From assembly GCF_002101705.1 (NCBI RefSeq), contig NZ_LQPC01000004.1, positions 1 to 47,361 on the forward strand: 47,361 bases of DNA, given 5' to 3'. This document shows, piece by piece, positions 15,934 to 25,764 of this stretch (position 1 is its first letter; each line of letters begins with the position of its first letter). Under the pieces are notes generated by a model, which saw only the letters and a list, made by a program, of their open reading frames with translations, was not told the origin of the DNA and did no database searches. The position numbers and the translations under genes are program-made. The stretch is from Mycolicibacterium iranicum. Its GTDB lineage: Bacteria; Actinomycetota; Actinomycetes; Mycobacteriales; Mycobacteriaceae.

Positions 15934-17465
15934 CCGTCGTCTCCTGGGTTACTCGAATTACCAACGTTGTATCTGACGCCGTCAGGTCCCACGACCTCGC
16001 CGCTGCTCGGGCTGTAGGCGGCGGCGCTGCCCGGGGGTCCCTGCGTCGGGGTGTAGATGCAGGGGTTCGGCTGTTGACCGCTGCAGCTGACGGTACCCGA
16101 GCCCGGCGGGCTCAACGGATCACTGATCGGTGCCAGCGACGCCGGCGGGGGCAGCTCGTCGGCAGGCAACGGATTGCGGCCGTTGTTCACCGACGGTGCC
16201 GGTACCACCTGACCTGGTGCGACGCGCTGGTCGCAACGCGCGCCGGGGGCCGGGCAGGCGACAATCTGGTTCGGGTCGCCGTACCACGGGTTCGTGCCCA
16301 GCGGGACGTACGGCTCGTCGCTGCGACATTCCTTCGGCGTCGCCGCCCGCTTGCCCGGCACATCGGCGCACGGGTAGTTGCGCGCACCGCGAACAACGTT
16401 GCCCTGGAAGTCCTTCGGGATTTTGCAGTAGGTGCCCGACGGCAGCGGGGCCATGCTCGTGTCGGCCGGCGAACGCCACTCCGACGAAGGTAAGAAGCCG
16501 GTCAGGCACGGCGGCGGCTGATTGATCGACAGGCCGAAGTGCAGTAGCCCCTGGCCTTCGAAGATGGTGGCTGTCTGAGCAATTGACGCACCCTGGGGCA
16601 GTACTACCAGTGTTTGCTCAAGGCCCTTGTTGTAGCGCTTCAGCATGTCGATCACGACGGACAGATTGGCCAGCGTCTGCGGCAACGAGTCACGTACGTC
16701 GGCGAACACGGTGTTGACCTGGTCCAGCGTGGGTCCCGCCTGCTGCAGCCCGCTGCGCAACGCAGGATCCTGCTCGGCGGTCTGCGAGGCGATGACGTTC
16801 AGATTGCGGGACCACTGCTCGATCGCGTCGCCGGACTGCACCTGGCTGTCCAGGATCGGCGCCACGTTGGTGATGATGTCGTTGACCTGGGGCAGGTTGT
16901 CGCGAAAACCCTCCGCAAGGTTGGTCGTGGAGTCGACGAGCCGCTGCAGGGACGGACCCAGCCCGCCCACCGCGGTCGACGTCTCGGTCAGCAGCGCGTC
17001 GATCTTCTCCTTCGGCAGCACGGCGAGGCCCTCGTTCGCGGCGTCGATCGCCGGACCGACCTCTTCGGGCACCGTGCTCTCGGTGATCGTCGACCCCGGG
17101 CTGAAGAACTGGTCTGTTCCCGACGGCGAGACCAGGTCGAGGTACTGCTCGCCGATCGCCGACACCGAGTGCACGTTCGCGACCGCGTCCACCGGGATCT
17201 TGTACTTCTCGTCGATGCTCATCGTCGCCCGAGCGCCGGTGGCGGTGGGTTCGACCTCGGTGACCTTGCCGATTTGCGTGCCCCGGTAGGTCACGTTACC
17301 GGTGGCATACAGACCACCGGAGCGCTCCAGGTCGGCATACAGCGTGTACTGCCCGACACCGGCCAGGCTGGGCAGGCGCAGGTAGTACAGGCCCAGCACC
17401 CCGACCGCGAGAATGGTCAGGATCGAGAAGATGATCAGCTGAATCTTGACGAACCGCGTCAGCAT
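15903..17465 (-). CDS. mce1F: Mce1F, MCE-family lipid transporter subunit
   Basis: This 520-residue protein has an N-terminal membrane anchor (IQLIIFSILTILAVGVLGLY), an MCE domain (about residues 38-115, with GNVTYRGTQIGKVTEVEPTA), and a long helical region that should form part of the periplasmic tunnel. A C-terminal part rich in Pro, Cys and Tyr follows from about residue 320. Mce1 proteins form a heterohexamer that carries fatty acids across the periplasm and cell wall. It is the last of six mce genes, and mce1E ends 3 bp upstream of its ATG. Mam1A overlaps its 3' end. Confidence 0.95.
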   Translation of the reverse strand: MLTRFVKIQLIIFSILTILAVGVLGLYYLRLPSLAGVGQYTLYADLERSGGLYATGNVTYRGTQIGKVTEVEPTATGARATMSIDEKYKIPVDAVANVHSVSAIGEQYLDLVSPSGTDQFFSPGSTITESTVPEEVGPAIDAANEGLAVLPKEKIDALLTETSTAVGGLGPSLQRLVDSTTNLAEGFRDNLPQVNDIITNVAPILDSQVQSGDAIEQWSRNLNVIASQTAEQDPALRSGLQQAGPTLDQVNTVFADVRDSLPQTLANLSVVIDMLKRYNKGLEQTLVVLPQGASIAQTATIFEGQGLLHFGLSINQPPPCLTGFLPSSEWRSPADTSMAPLPSGTYCKIPKDFQGNVVRGARNYPCADVPGKRAATPKECRSDEPYVPLGTNPWYGDPNQIVACPAPGARCDQRVAPGQVVPAPSVNNGRNPLPADELPPPASLAPISDPLSPPGSGTVSCSGQQPNPCIYTPTQGPPGSAAAYSPSSGEVVGPDGVRYNVGNSSNPGDDGWKEMLAPAG

Positions 17466-17468
17466 CGC

Positions 17469-18614
17469 TCACTCAGCCCTTTCCACCAGCGGTCCGCCCG
17501 CCACGGAATGGGCGTTCGGCGTGAAGCGCACATCCGGGATCATCGTGTTCGGGTCACGACCCCATGCCTGCTCCAGCGCTCTGAGCATTCCGGAAACGCC
17601 TGTGCCCGAGAGGAATCCGTTGTCGATCGCCGACAGCGTCAGATCCACCATGAGGGAGACGTTGACGTAATCACCGCGGATTGCCTTCGGCACATTCTCG
17701 ATGCTGAACGGTGCGGTCAGCATCAGCTTCAGTGCGCCCAAAACGTAAGGTGCGGCCTTGCCCAGCTCCCGCAGCGGACGCTGCAAATTGGCCAGGTTGG
17801 CATTCAGGTTGTCACTTGCGGGGGCGAGTGCGTACTCGGCGGCACCGCCGATCCGGCCCAGCGCTTCGACGGCGTCGGCGAACAGATCGCGGGTCTCCGC
17901 GAAATGCTGGATCAGCGGCGGGAATTCGGTCAGCACCGCATCGAGGGTCTCGTTGCGCTGCGCGACGATCGCCAGCAACCGGTTCGTCGAATCGATGGCC
18001 CGCGTGATGTCTGCGCGCTGCTGGTTGAGCTCCGCGGTGAACGTGTCGAGACGGCCGAGGAATTCCCTGATCTCCTCACCACGACCGTCGAGCACGTTGT
18101 AGATCTCGGTCTGGATCGTCTCCAGGTTCGACACCCCGCCACCGGTCAGGATCGACGCGATGCTCGCGAGAACCCGCTCGGTCGTCGGGAACGCCGACGC
18201 GTTCTTCAGCGGGATCGTGTCGCCCGACCTCAACTTGTCCGAGGACGGATCCGGCGGCAGGTCCAGCTGGACGTGCTGCGAACCCAACAGGCTGGTCTGG
18301 CCGATCTTGGCCAGCGTGTTCTTCGGCAGCTGCACGGACTGGTCGAGGTCCAGCGTCAGCGTCGCAACCCAGTTCCGCAGTTCGATCGAACGCACCCTAC
18401 CTACGTAGACGTCGGCCACCCGGACGCGGCTGTTGACGTTGAGCGCCAGCGTATCCGGCATCTGGACATAGATGGTGGTGGCGCCCGAACCGGTGCCGGG
18501 ACCGCCCGGCAGCGGCACGTTCGCGATGCCCTTCCACGACCCGCAAGACGTGAGCACCACCGCGGCAGCCCCGAGCGCGATGGCGCTCCTGGCCACCTTG
18601 GTCAGCCTGTTCAT
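17469..18614 (-). CDS. mce1E: Mce1E (LprK-like), lipoprotein MCE subunit
   Basis: ATG 18614 overlaps the mce1D stop (ATGA), giving 381 residues. The signal sequence ends in a lipobox, VVLTSCGS, so this is the lipid-anchored subunit of the Mce1 hexamer. The MCE domain follows (ATTIYVQMPDTLALNVNSRV, VADVYVGRVRSIEL), then a helical tunnel region. The C terminus is short and not Pro-rich, unlike C and D. From memory M. tuberculosis LprK has about 390 residues. Confidence 0.95.
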   Translation of the reverse strand: MNRLTKVARSAIALGAAAVVLTSCGSWKGIANVPLPGGPGTGSGATTIYVQMPDTLALNVNSRVRVADVYVGRVRSIELRNWVATLTLDLDQSVQLPKNTLAKIGQTSLLGSQHVQLDLPPDPSSDKLRSGDTIPLKNASAFPTTERVLASIASILTGGGVSNLETIQTEIYNVLDGRGEEIREFLGRLDTFTAELNQQRADITRAIDSTNRLLAIVAQRNETLDAVLTEFPPLIQHFAETRDLFADAVEALGRIGGAAEYALAPASDNLNANLANLQRPLRELGKAAPYVLGALKLMLTAPFSIENVPKAIRGDYVNVSLMVDLTLSAIDNGFLSGTGVSGMLRALEQAWGRDPNTMIPDVRFTPNAHSVAGGPLVERAE

Positions 18615-20254
18615 CGCGTACCTCCAGCTTCGGCCGGCAGCAGCGGACCCGACGGCGCCGCGGGTGCGGGGCCGGGTGCAGGAGCTGCGGCGGGTGCGCC
18701 GAGCGGACTTCCACCGCCAGGAATCACCCCGGGGGCGGGCACCGGCGGCGGACCCGGCTGCGGGTACCACGGCGGCGGCAACGGGTTGTTCTGGTCGAAC
18801 GCGTTCGGCGGTCCGGGCAGGTTGCCGTTGCGCGTCGTCCCGAATGCCGGCGGAGCGGCGGGGGGCACGATGTCGGGCCCGCCCATCAGCTCGGCCAGTG
18901 ATTCCGGTGTGAGCATGTTGGCCGTGAACGGCTGCACCTCGACGCCCTGCATGCCCGGCGCGACGATCCAGCCCGGCTCATGGTTGCCGTGCGAGAACAG
19001 CGTGTCGCGGGACCAGATGCCCGGCACGGTCGTGTCCTTGTATCCCGGGGGCGGCTGCAGCCGCGGCTCGGAGTAGGCGATCTGCTTGGGCAGCGTCATC
19101 GCGGCTTGCAGCTGGTTCGCACCGAACGGCAGGTAGTTGAACTTGATCGCGTCGAGGATCGGCCCCAGGTACTGAGCGCACAGTTCCGCCGACTCCTGGT
19201 AGCCGAGACGGCTACCGGCCTGGATGGAGCTGCAGATGAACTCCATCGGGTTGGCGAAGTTCGAGATAACCGGCATGTTGACGATGCCGCCGGCGTTTGG
19301 CGACGAGATGTTGACGATATTCGAACCCAGGTTCGGGAGCACATGCAGACCCGTTTCCAGGCCGTCGCGCGGCTCCGGCTGCAGGATCGCGTTGGTTACG
19401 TCAGCGAGGTTGTTCACATCGTGCGCCAGCACTTCACCGTTCTCCTCGATGAAGCTGCGCGTCGTCGAGAGCAGCTCGTTGAGATCTTCGAGCGCGTTCG
19501 CCACCTCGCGGTCGGTGTTGGTGAACGCGTTGGTGAACTGCGCGAGGTTGTTGTTCAGCGAGACGAACTGCTCGTCGCTCTCGTGTAGCGCGTTGACGAA
19601 GAGGGCCAGGCTCTTGATGACGCTGAACAGGTCGCCACGGCCCTGATTCAGCGCGAACAGCGCCTCGGAAAGTCCGTTGAGCGTCCTGTTGAGCTGTTCG
19701 CCCTTGCCGGCGAAACCGTCGGCCGCGGACTCGATGATGTCGCCGAACGGACCCTTCGGCTGCTCCGGTGTGGGACCGAGGTCCCGCAGCAGTCGGCTCA
19801 CCGAATCCCGCAGATCGTCGTACTCGACCGGCACCTGGGTGCGGTCAACGTCGAGCACCGCGCCGTCGGGCAGCGTGTTGCCGCCGGTGTAGGCCGGCGA
19901 CAACTGAATGGTGCGCGATGCGACCAGGCTCGGGTTCAGGATCGAGGCGCTGGCGTTCTCGGGAACCTTGTACTTGTTCTCGTAGTGGAAGGTGACCTTC
20001 ATCTTGTCGCCCGCGGGTTCGATCTTGTCGATCGTGCCGACCCGGACGCCCATGATCTGCACCTTGTCGCCGGGGTAGAGCGCCAGCGTCTGGGTGAAGT
20101 ACGCGACGACGGTGTTGGTCGTCGCCTTCTTGTAGAAGTGCCAGCCGAGGAACGCACCCGCGACGGCGACGATCAGCACGAGGGTGCCGATGACCAGGGC
20201 GGTGCGCGAGACACCCGGCAACTTCATGTTCCGGACATTGAAGATGGTCGACAT
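18611..20254 (-). CDS. mce1D: Mce1D, MCE-family lipid transporter subunit
   Basis: The 547-residue protein has a membrane anchor near residues 15-40 (ALVIGTLVLIVAVAGAFLGW), an MCE domain (AYFTQTLALYPGDKVQIMGV, RVGTIDKIEPAGDKMKVTFH), a long helical segment, and a strongly Pro/Gly/Ala-rich tail from about residue 445 (NPLPPPWYPQPGPPPVPAPG). In the Mce1 structure these helical regions form the hydrophobic tunnel; the tails of C and D vary between species. It starts 13 bp after the mce1C stop. Confidence 0.95.
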   Translation of the reverse strand: MSTIFNVRNMKLPGVSRTALVIGTLVLIVAVAGAFLGWHFYKKATTNTVVAYFTQTLALYPGDKVQIMGVRVGTIDKIEPAGDKMKVTFHYENKYKVPENASASILNPSLVASRTIQLSPAYTGGNTLPDGAVLDVDRTQVPVEYDDLRDSVSRLLRDLGPTPEQPKGPFGDIIESAADGFAGKGEQLNRTLNGLSEALFALNQGRGDLFSVIKSLALFVNALHESDEQFVSLNNNLAQFTNAFTNTDREVANALEDLNELLSTTRSFIEENGEVLAHDVNNLADVTNAILQPEPRDGLETGLHVLPNLGSNIVNISSPNAGGIVNMPVISNFANPMEFICSSIQAGSRLGYQESAELCAQYLGPILDAIKFNYLPFGANQLQAAMTLPKQIAYSEPRLQPPPGYKDTTVPGIWSRDTLFSHGNHEPGWIVAPGMQGVEVQPFTANMLTPESLAELMGGPDIVPPAAPPAFGTTRNGNLPGPPNAFDQNNPLPPPWYPQPGPPPVPAPGVIPGGGSPLGAPAAAPAPGPAPAAPSGPLLPAEAGGTR

Positions 20255-20267
20255 GGTCTCCTACCCC

Positions 20268-21836
20268 CTATCCCTGTGATCCCGGCGGAAGAAACGGTGG
20301 GTTGCCCGGCAGGGGCGGCTGCCCGGCCGGAGCCAACTGCTGCCCCGGACCCGGCACCGCCGGCGCGGGAAGCGTGGGCGGCAACGGTGCGATACCCGGG
20401 GTGAAGTCCGGCGGCTGCGGCTGCGGGGCCAGCGGCACGGTGCGGGCACCGGGCGGCGCGGGCGGCAGCGGCGGGTTGGCGCCCGGAACGACAGGCGACA
20501 GCTGACCGGGGATGGCCGCGGCGGGGACACCCGGACGCGGTTGCGGCCCATGGACATTCGGCGCCGAGGTGACGACGTTCGGCGGCGGGTAGCCACCCGG
20601 GACGGGTCCGTACGGACCCTGCGTCAGATCTGCGCAGGGCAGCGGGTCGCCGGGGCTCGGGATGCCGTCGGCCGGCGGCGTGTACGAACACGGCGAGCCG
20701 GGCGGGACGGCGGGACCGGGGTTGGTCGGGGTGCCCTCGATCGGCGTCGGTGCCGGTGGAGGCGCGCCATTTTCGAAGCCGACGCCGTTCGGGTCGGGGA
20801 AACGGAACGACGGCAGGCCAGCGTTGCGCCAGAACTCCTCGGGGTCGATGCCGCGCTTCTTGAACGCGGCGTCGACGAACGGCTGCAGGATCCAGTACGG
20901 AGCGAGGTTGACGAGCATGACCTTGAAATAGGGGCCCGACGCGAGCGCTTCGCCGAGGGACCCAGTAAACTTCGACAGCGAAGCCAGCACGTCGACGAGG
21001 TCGAACTTGCGCTCCCGCAGCACATCGCTGACGACGCGGAGCTGCTCGAGAACCTTGTTCAGGTTCGGGTTGTCGTCGATGACGCCGCGGACCTGGGTCG
21101 AGAACTTGTCGACGCGTTCGAGCAGCTGACTGACGGCGTAGTTGCGCTCGTTGACCGCGGCCAGCAACGTCTGCGCGTTGACGAACAGCTGGTTGATCTG
21201 TTCGCTGCGGTTGCCCAGGACGCCCGCGACCTTGTTGGCGTTGGCGAGCAACTGCGTGATCTGGTCGTCGCGCTTACCGATCGTGTCCGAGAACCGAGCG
21301 ACACCGTCGAGGGCGGCGCTCAGGTGCGGATAGGTCTGATCGATGGTCTCGGACAACACGTTCAGCGAATCGCGGACGGTCTTGGTGTCCCAGTTCGCGG
21401 CGGAATTGCTCACGTCGAAGAACGCGTCGTAGATCTGGTACGGGGTTGTGGTCTGCCCCAGCGGCAGCACTTCGTTGGCCTGCAGCGGCTCGTCGCCACG
21501 CGGTTCGATCTCGATGTTGCGCCGGCCCAGGATGGTGTCGGTGCGGATCGCGGCGCGGCTGTCGGTGCCGATCTCGGTGCCGTCCAGCGAGTAGCCGATG
21601 ACGACACGGTCGCCGTCGATGTCCGTCGACTTGACCACGCCGACGTCGACGCCCGCGATGCGGACCTTGTCACCGACATTGATGCCGCCGGTGTCGGCGA
21701 ACTGCGCGTAGTACGTCGGCTTCGCGAACAGCATGGGCACGCTGGCGAAGCTCTGGCCGACGCCGATCACCACGACCAGGATGATGATGCCCATCAGCCC
21801 GTTGCGGACGCGGTTGGATCCTTCGAGGACTCTCAT
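20268..21836 (-). CDS. mce1C: Mce1C, MCE-family lipid transporter subunit
   Basis: ATG 21836 overlaps the mce1B stop (ATGA) and gives MRVLEGSNRVRNGLMGIIIL, 522 residues; an in-frame ATG four codons upstream is less likely. A membrane anchor is followed by the MCE domain (YYAQFADTGGINVGDKVRIA, GVDVGVVKSTDIDGDRVVIG), helical tunnel region, and a Pro-rich C-terminal third with repeated PP and GPxP blocks (from about residue 365). Confidence 0.95.
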   Translation of the reverse strand: MRVLEGSNRVRNGLMGIIILVVVIGVGQSFASVPMLFAKPTYYAQFADTGGINVGDKVRIAGVDVGVVKSTDIDGDRVVIGYSLDGTEIGTDSRAAIRTDTILGRRNIEIEPRGDEPLQANEVLPLGQTTTPYQIYDAFFDVSNSAANWDTKTVRDSLNVLSETIDQTYPHLSAALDGVARFSDTIGKRDDQITQLLANANKVAGVLGNRSEQINQLFVNAQTLLAAVNERNYAVSQLLERVDKFSTQVRGVIDDNPNLNKVLEQLRVVSDVLRERKFDLVDVLASLSKFTGSLGEALASGPYFKVMLVNLAPYWILQPFVDAAFKKRGIDPEEFWRNAGLPSFRFPDPNGVGFENGAPPPAPTPIEGTPTNPGPAVPPGSPCSYTPPADGIPSPGDPLPCADLTQGPYGPVPGGYPPPNVVTSAPNVHGPQPRPGVPAAAIPGQLSPVVPGANPPLPPAPPGARTVPLAPQPQPPDFTPGIAPLPPTLPAPAVPGPGQQLAPAGQPPLPGNPPFLPPGSQG

Positions 21837-22864
21837 TTCGGCGTGCACCTACCCGACGGCTGGCTCCAGACCTTCACGGTGCGGACTGGGCCACCCGGCT
21901 GTAAACCGTTGAGCATCAACGAGACGTCGCAGGCATAGAAGTTGAAGAAGTCACCGTAGACGCCACCGGAGCGACCGATGATCTTCAAGGCTTCGGGCAG
22001 CCTTATAAGCTGGTCATTGAGCTGGTCCCTCTGATCGACCAGCGGCTGCTGGATGGTCTCCAACCGGCCGATGGTGCTCTGCAGCAGCGGACGATTGTCA
22101 GCCAGCAGATCGGCGACCGTTCCGGCAGCATCGCTGATGTCGCCGACCGAGTCGGCGAGCGGATCGGCACGGTTCTTCAAGCCGGTGATCAGCACCTCGA
22201 AGTTCTTGACGGTGTCGTCGAACTGCTGCTGATGCTTGACCGTGGTGTCGAGCACCGTGTTCAAGTTGGTGATCACCTCGCCGATGGCCTGGTCCCGGTC
22301 GGCCAGCGCCGAGGTCAGCGACGCGGTCTGGTCGAGGATGTCGTTGATAGTGCCGCCCTGCCCCTGGAACACCGTGATGATCGACTGCGCGATGGTGTTG
22401 ACCTTCTCGGGCTCCAGCGCCTGGAACACCGGACGGAAGCCGCCGATGAGTGCGTCGAGGTCCAGCGCCGGTTCGGTGCGCTCGATCGGGATCGTCGATC
22501 CCGCAGCCATTCTCGTGTTGCTCTCACCGCGCTTGAGTTCCAGGTAGCGATCGCCGATGAGGTTCAGGTACCGAACCGATGCGGTGCTCTCGTCGAAGAG
22601 TTCGAGCGAGCGGTCGACGTTGAAGTCGACCCTGACCTGTGAGCCGCCGTCGATCAGAGTGACGTTCTCGACCTTGCCGACCTCGACGCCGGAGGCGCGG
22701 ACGAACTGTCCGGACCGCAGACCACTGGCATTGCTGAAGATCGCCGAGAAGTTGTTGGTGCGGTCGAATCGCATCTGACCGAACACCACGATGATGATGC
22801 CGGTGAACAGCAGCAGCACCAGGGAGAAGGCGCCGAGCTTGATGGCGGTTCCGGTGATTTTCAT
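21833..22864 (-). CDS. mce1B: Mce1B, MCE-family lipid transporter subunit
   Basis: The 343-residue protein carries a membrane anchor (LGAFSLVLLLFTGIIIVVFG), an MCE domain (FSAIFSNASGLRSGQFVRAS, GVEVGKVENVTLIDGGSQVR) and a helical region ending with a Cys-containing tail (FNFYACDVSLML to PSGRCTPK). It is the shortest Mce subunit, as usual for MceB. Its ATG overlaps the mce1A stop (ATGA). Confidence 0.95.
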   Translation of the reverse strand: MKITGTAIKLGAFSLVLLLFTGIIIVVFGQMRFDRTNNFSAIFSNASGLRSGQFVRASGVEVGKVENVTLIDGGSQVRVDFNVDRSLELFDESTASVRYLNLIGDRYLELKRGESNTRMAAGSTIPIERTEPALDLDALIGGFRPVFQALEPEKVNTIAQSIITVFQGQGGTINDILDQTASLTSALADRDQAIGEVITNLNTVLDTTVKHQQQFDDTVKNFEVLITGLKNRADPLADSVGDISDAAGTVADLLADNRPLLQSTIGRLETIQQPLVDQRDQLNDQLIRLPEALKIIGRSGGVYGDFFNFYACDVSLMLNGLQPGGPVRTVKVWSQPSGRCTPK

Positions 22865-24078
22865 GGGTTGATCGTGTGCTCCCCGACTTGGCGGCCCCAG
22901 ACGTACTCAGTGAGCAGCGGCTGGCCGAGTTCAAGGTGGTTGTACGGCGCGATCGAGGCTCCGGTGTCCAGGACCAGGTACGGCGCGGGCCACAGATCCC
23001 GGGTGATCGGCTGCCAGCAGCCGGGCCGCCCGCCCGGTCCGCCCTTGGCGTTCACGCGGGGCAGGTTGTCAGGATACACATAGGCGTTGCCGGCACCCAG
23101 TCCGAGGACCTCCGAGCGAGTCCGCAGCGAATAGCCATTACCGCCTAGCGCCGCCGCGAGTTTGGGCTGAACGTCGTGGTAGTTGCGGATCGTGCAGAAC
23201 AGCGACGGGCTGTACTCGTCGAGAAGCTCCGACGTCGGGATCAGGTCTTCGGCGCCGCGGACGAGGTACGGACCGCTGCGCTCGAAGATCTCGCCGCCGG
23301 TGTTGCCGAAGCCGACGGCCGCCATGAGGGCCTGGTCGACGTTGCCCTGCTGTTCGTTGAGCGTGCGGGCGGTCGTCACGGCGTTCTGGAGGCCGTCGAA
23401 CAGATCCGGGGCCGCATCGGCGTAGACCTCACCGAGGTCGGCGAGGAGCTGGTTGTCCCTGCGTAACTGGGGCAGCTGCGGGTTGATCTCGGTGAGGATC
23501 TGATTGCCGTTCTCGATCGACTCACCGAACCGGTCGCCGAGTCCGTCGAGCGCCTGCGCGGTCGCGGTCAGCGTCTGGTTCAGCTTGATCGGATCGACCT
23601 GGGCGGCGATGTCGACGACCGTCTCGAACAGCGTGTTGAACTCCGTCGTGACCGAGGTGACGTCGATGACGTCAGAGGCCGAGATGCGCTGCTGCGACGG
23701 ATCCGACGGGGAGCGGAACGACACGTACTTGTTGCCGAACACCGTGGTGGCGCTGATGTCGGCCTCGACGTTGCGCGGGATCAGGTCGAGGTACTTGGGG
23801 TCGACCTCGAGAATGATCTTGGCCCGCGGCTCCCCGTCGACGTTGGTCTCTTCGACCTCGCCGACTCGGCCGATCTCGACGCCGTTGTAGGTGACCTTCG
23901 CGCCGGGGTCCATCGACAGGCCCGACCGCGCCGAGATCATTGTGAGCTCGGTGCGGGGCAGGAAGTCGCCGCGGAACTGCAGGTACACCAGGACCAGCGC
24001 GACGATCGTGACCAGGGCGAGGAACAGGCCCGCGATCTTGTACGGGGGCTGCCGCTTGGAATTGATGGGTGCTGTCAT
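22861..24078 (-). CDS. mce1A: Mce1A, MCE-family lipid transporter subunit
   Basis: ATG 24078 lies 5 bp after the yrbE1B stop and gives 405 residues (MTAPINSKRQPPYKIAGLFL). After the anchor comes the MCE domain (LTMISARSGLSMDPGAKVTY, NGVEIGRVGEVEETNVDGEP), the helical tunnel region and a C-terminal domain with Trp/Pro-rich segments (GCWQPITRDLWPAPYL). M. tuberculosis Mce1A is, from memory, about 454 residues, so the tail is shorter here. In-frame extension upstream of 24078 reads through yrbE1B and is not credible. Confidence 0.95.
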   Translation of the reverse strand: MTAPINSKRQPPYKIAGLFLALVTIVALVLVYLQFRGDFLPRTELTMISARSGLSMDPGAKVTYNGVEIGRVGEVEETNVDGEPRAKIILEVDPKYLDLIPRNVEADISATTVFGNKYVSFRSPSDPSQQRISASDVIDVTSVTTEFNTLFETVVDIAAQVDPIKLNQTLTATAQALDGLGDRFGESIENGNQILTEINPQLPQLRRDNQLLADLGEVYADAAPDLFDGLQNAVTTARTLNEQQGNVDQALMAAVGFGNTGGEIFERSGPYLVRGAEDLIPTSELLDEYSPSLFCTIRNYHDVQPKLAAALGGNGYSLRTRSEVLGLGAGNAYVYPDNLPRVNAKGGPGGRPGCWQPITRDLWPAPYLVLDTGASIAPYNHLELGQPLLTEYVWGRQVGEHTINP

Positions 24079-24083
24079 CGCCG

Positions 24084-24965
24084 CTACACCGTCAGGTTGA
24101 AGTTCGGGTCGACGCCGTAGAGCGCCAACGAAGCGAAGAGCACCACGCACACGATCGCCACCAGCGAGGCGCGCATCGAGCGGCCCACCGCCTCGCCGAC
24201 GCCGACTGGGCCGCCGCTGGCGTAGAAGCCGTAGTAGCAGTGGTTGAGCATGACGATCACCGAGATGAGGACGGCTTGGACGAAGGACCAGAACACGTCG
24301 TCGGGACGCAGGAATGTCCGGAAGTAGTGCTCATAGGTGCCGGTCGACTGGCCGTAGAAGATCGTCGTGGTCGCCTGCGCCGACAGGAACGACATGATGA
24401 TCGCCATCGCGTAGAGCGGGATGATCACGACGAAGCCGGCCATGATGCGGGTCGACACCAGGTAAGAGATCGACTTGATGCCCATCACTTCGAGGGCGTC
24501 GATCTCCTCGCTGATGCGCATGGCGCCGAGCTCGGCCGTCGCGCCCGCGCCGACGGTGGCTGCCAGCGCCTGCCCCGCGACCACGGGTGCGGCGATGCGC
24601 ACGTTGATCAGCGCGGCGAAGAATCCGGTGAACGCCTCCACACCGATGTTGCCCAGCGAGGCGAAGCCCTGGATCGCGACGAGCGACGAGCCTGAGAGCG
24701 TGACGAAGCCGACGATGGCGACGGTGCCGCCGATCACGGCCATGGCGCCGGTGCCCATGCCGATCTCGGCGATGAGCCGCAGCGTCTCCTTGCGGTAGTA
24801 GCGGAGTGCGTGCCCGATCGAACCGACCGCGGTGACGACGAACCACGCGACGTGGCCGACGCTGTCGAGGCCGCGCGACGGTGCGCCGACGATCTTCTCC
24901 GCGCGGGCCACGCCGCGGGGGAAGCGCTGCCGGATTACCGATGCCGTCTCGGATCTCACAGCCAT
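24084..24965 (-). CDS. yrbE1B: YrbE1B, MlaE-type permease of the Mce1 transporter
   Basis: The 293-residue permease has five to six membrane helices and the MlaE signature ELGAMRISEEIDALEVMGIK with the following SISYLVSTR, where the EEIDAL coupling segment contacts the ATPase (MceG in mycobacteria, encoded elsewhere). An extra N-terminal amphipathic stretch of about 45 residues precedes the first helix. The ATG lies 1 bp after the yrbE1A stop. Confidence 0.95.
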   Translation of the reverse strand: MAVRSETASVIRQRFPRGVARAEKIVGAPSRGLDSVGHVAWFVVTAVGSIGHALRYYRKETLRLIAEIGMGTGAMAVIGGTVAIVGFVTLSGSSLVAIQGFASLGNIGVEAFTGFFAALINVRIAAPVVAGQALAATVGAGATAELGAMRISEEIDALEVMGIKSISYLVSTRIMAGFVVIIPLYAMAIIMSFLSAQATTTIFYGQSTGTYEHYFRTFLRPDDVFWSFVQAVLISVIVMLNHCYYGFYASGGPVGVGEAVGRSMRASLVAIVCVVLFASLALYGVDPNFNLTV

Positions 24966-24966
24966 G

Positions 24967-25764
24967 TCAGCTCCCCGTTCCGAATCGGACGCCGATGGTG
25001 GTCAGCACGACGTTGACCGCGAACAGCGCGATGACGCACAACACGAGGGTCTCGTTGACGGCCGTGCCGACGCCTTTGGCGCCGCCGGCGACCGTGAGGC
25101 CGCGGTAGCAGCCGACGAGCCCGGCGATCAGGCCGAAGGTGAGGGCCTTGATGAGGGAGATCAACACCTCGGGCAGTCCGGTGACCAGTGTGAGCGTCGA
25201 GACGTAGGCGCCCGCGGAGACATTCTGGAGGTACACGCCGAAGATGAAGCCGCCGACCAGGCCGATGGTGATGACCGCGCCGTTGAGCAGCATGGCGACA
25301 AAGGTGGAGGCGACGACGCGGGGAACGACGAGCCGGTGGATCGGGTCGATGCCGAGCACCTCGAGCGCGTCGATCTCCTCGCGAATGGTGCGCGCGCCGA
25401 GGTCGGCGCAGATGGCGGTCGATCCGGCGCCGGCGACCACCAGCACGGTGACCAGGGGACCCAGCTGGGTGACCGCGCCGAGTGCGGCGCCCGCACCGGA
25501 GATGTCGGCGGCGCCGAACTCGGTGAGAAGGATGTTGAGCGTGAAGATCAGCAGCACGGTCAGCGGGATCGACACCGCGACCGTGGGCAGGAAGGCCACG
25601 CGAAGCAGGAACCAGGCCTGCAGGATGAATTCGCGCCACTGGAATGGTGGGCGGAACAACGCCTTGAATACAAGGACGCACATCCGCACGAAGCCGCCGA
25701 CGGCCACCAGACCCGGCCGAATCTGCTCGCGGACGTAACCCGTGAGACCCGAATTCGTCGTCAC
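24967..25764 (-). CDS. yrbE1A: YrbE1A, MlaE-type permease of the Mce1 transporter
   Basis: GTG 25764 is chosen because AGGAG lies 8 bases upstream and because, from memory, M. tuberculosis YrbE1A also begins VTT...GYVR and has 265 residues, the same length as here. The coupling signature DLGARTIREEIDALEVLGID with PIHRLVVPR is intact, as is the C-terminal GLIAGLVGCYRGLTV and final TTIGVRFGTG. It pairs with YrbE1B to form the membrane part of the importer. An in-frame ATG at 25806 is an alternative. Confidence 0.95.
   Translation of the reverse strand: MTTNSGLTGYVREQIRPGLVAVGGFVRMCVLVFKALFRPPFQWREFILQAWFLLRVAFLPTVAVSIPLTVLLIFTLNILLTEFGAADISGAGAALGAVTQLGPLVTVLVVAGAGSTAICADLGARTIREEIDALEVLGIDPIHRLVVPRVVASTFVAMLLNGAVITIGLVGGFIFGVYLQNVSAGAYVSTLTLVTGLPEVLISLIKALTFGLIAGLVGCYRGLTVAGGAKGVGTAVNETLVLCVIALFAVNVVLTTIGVRFGTGS

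Noticed and set aside
16614..21938. Very long open frames on the plus strand across the mce1C-F genes
   Set aside because: They are antisense to genes with clear MCE domains and are explained by GC-rich codon bias; their His/Arg/Val-rich products match no family.
22861..24078. RGD tripeptide in Mce1A (about residues 36-38)
   Set aside because: It lies next to the membrane anchor, outside any exposed loop, and is likely fortuitous rather than an integrin-binding motif.
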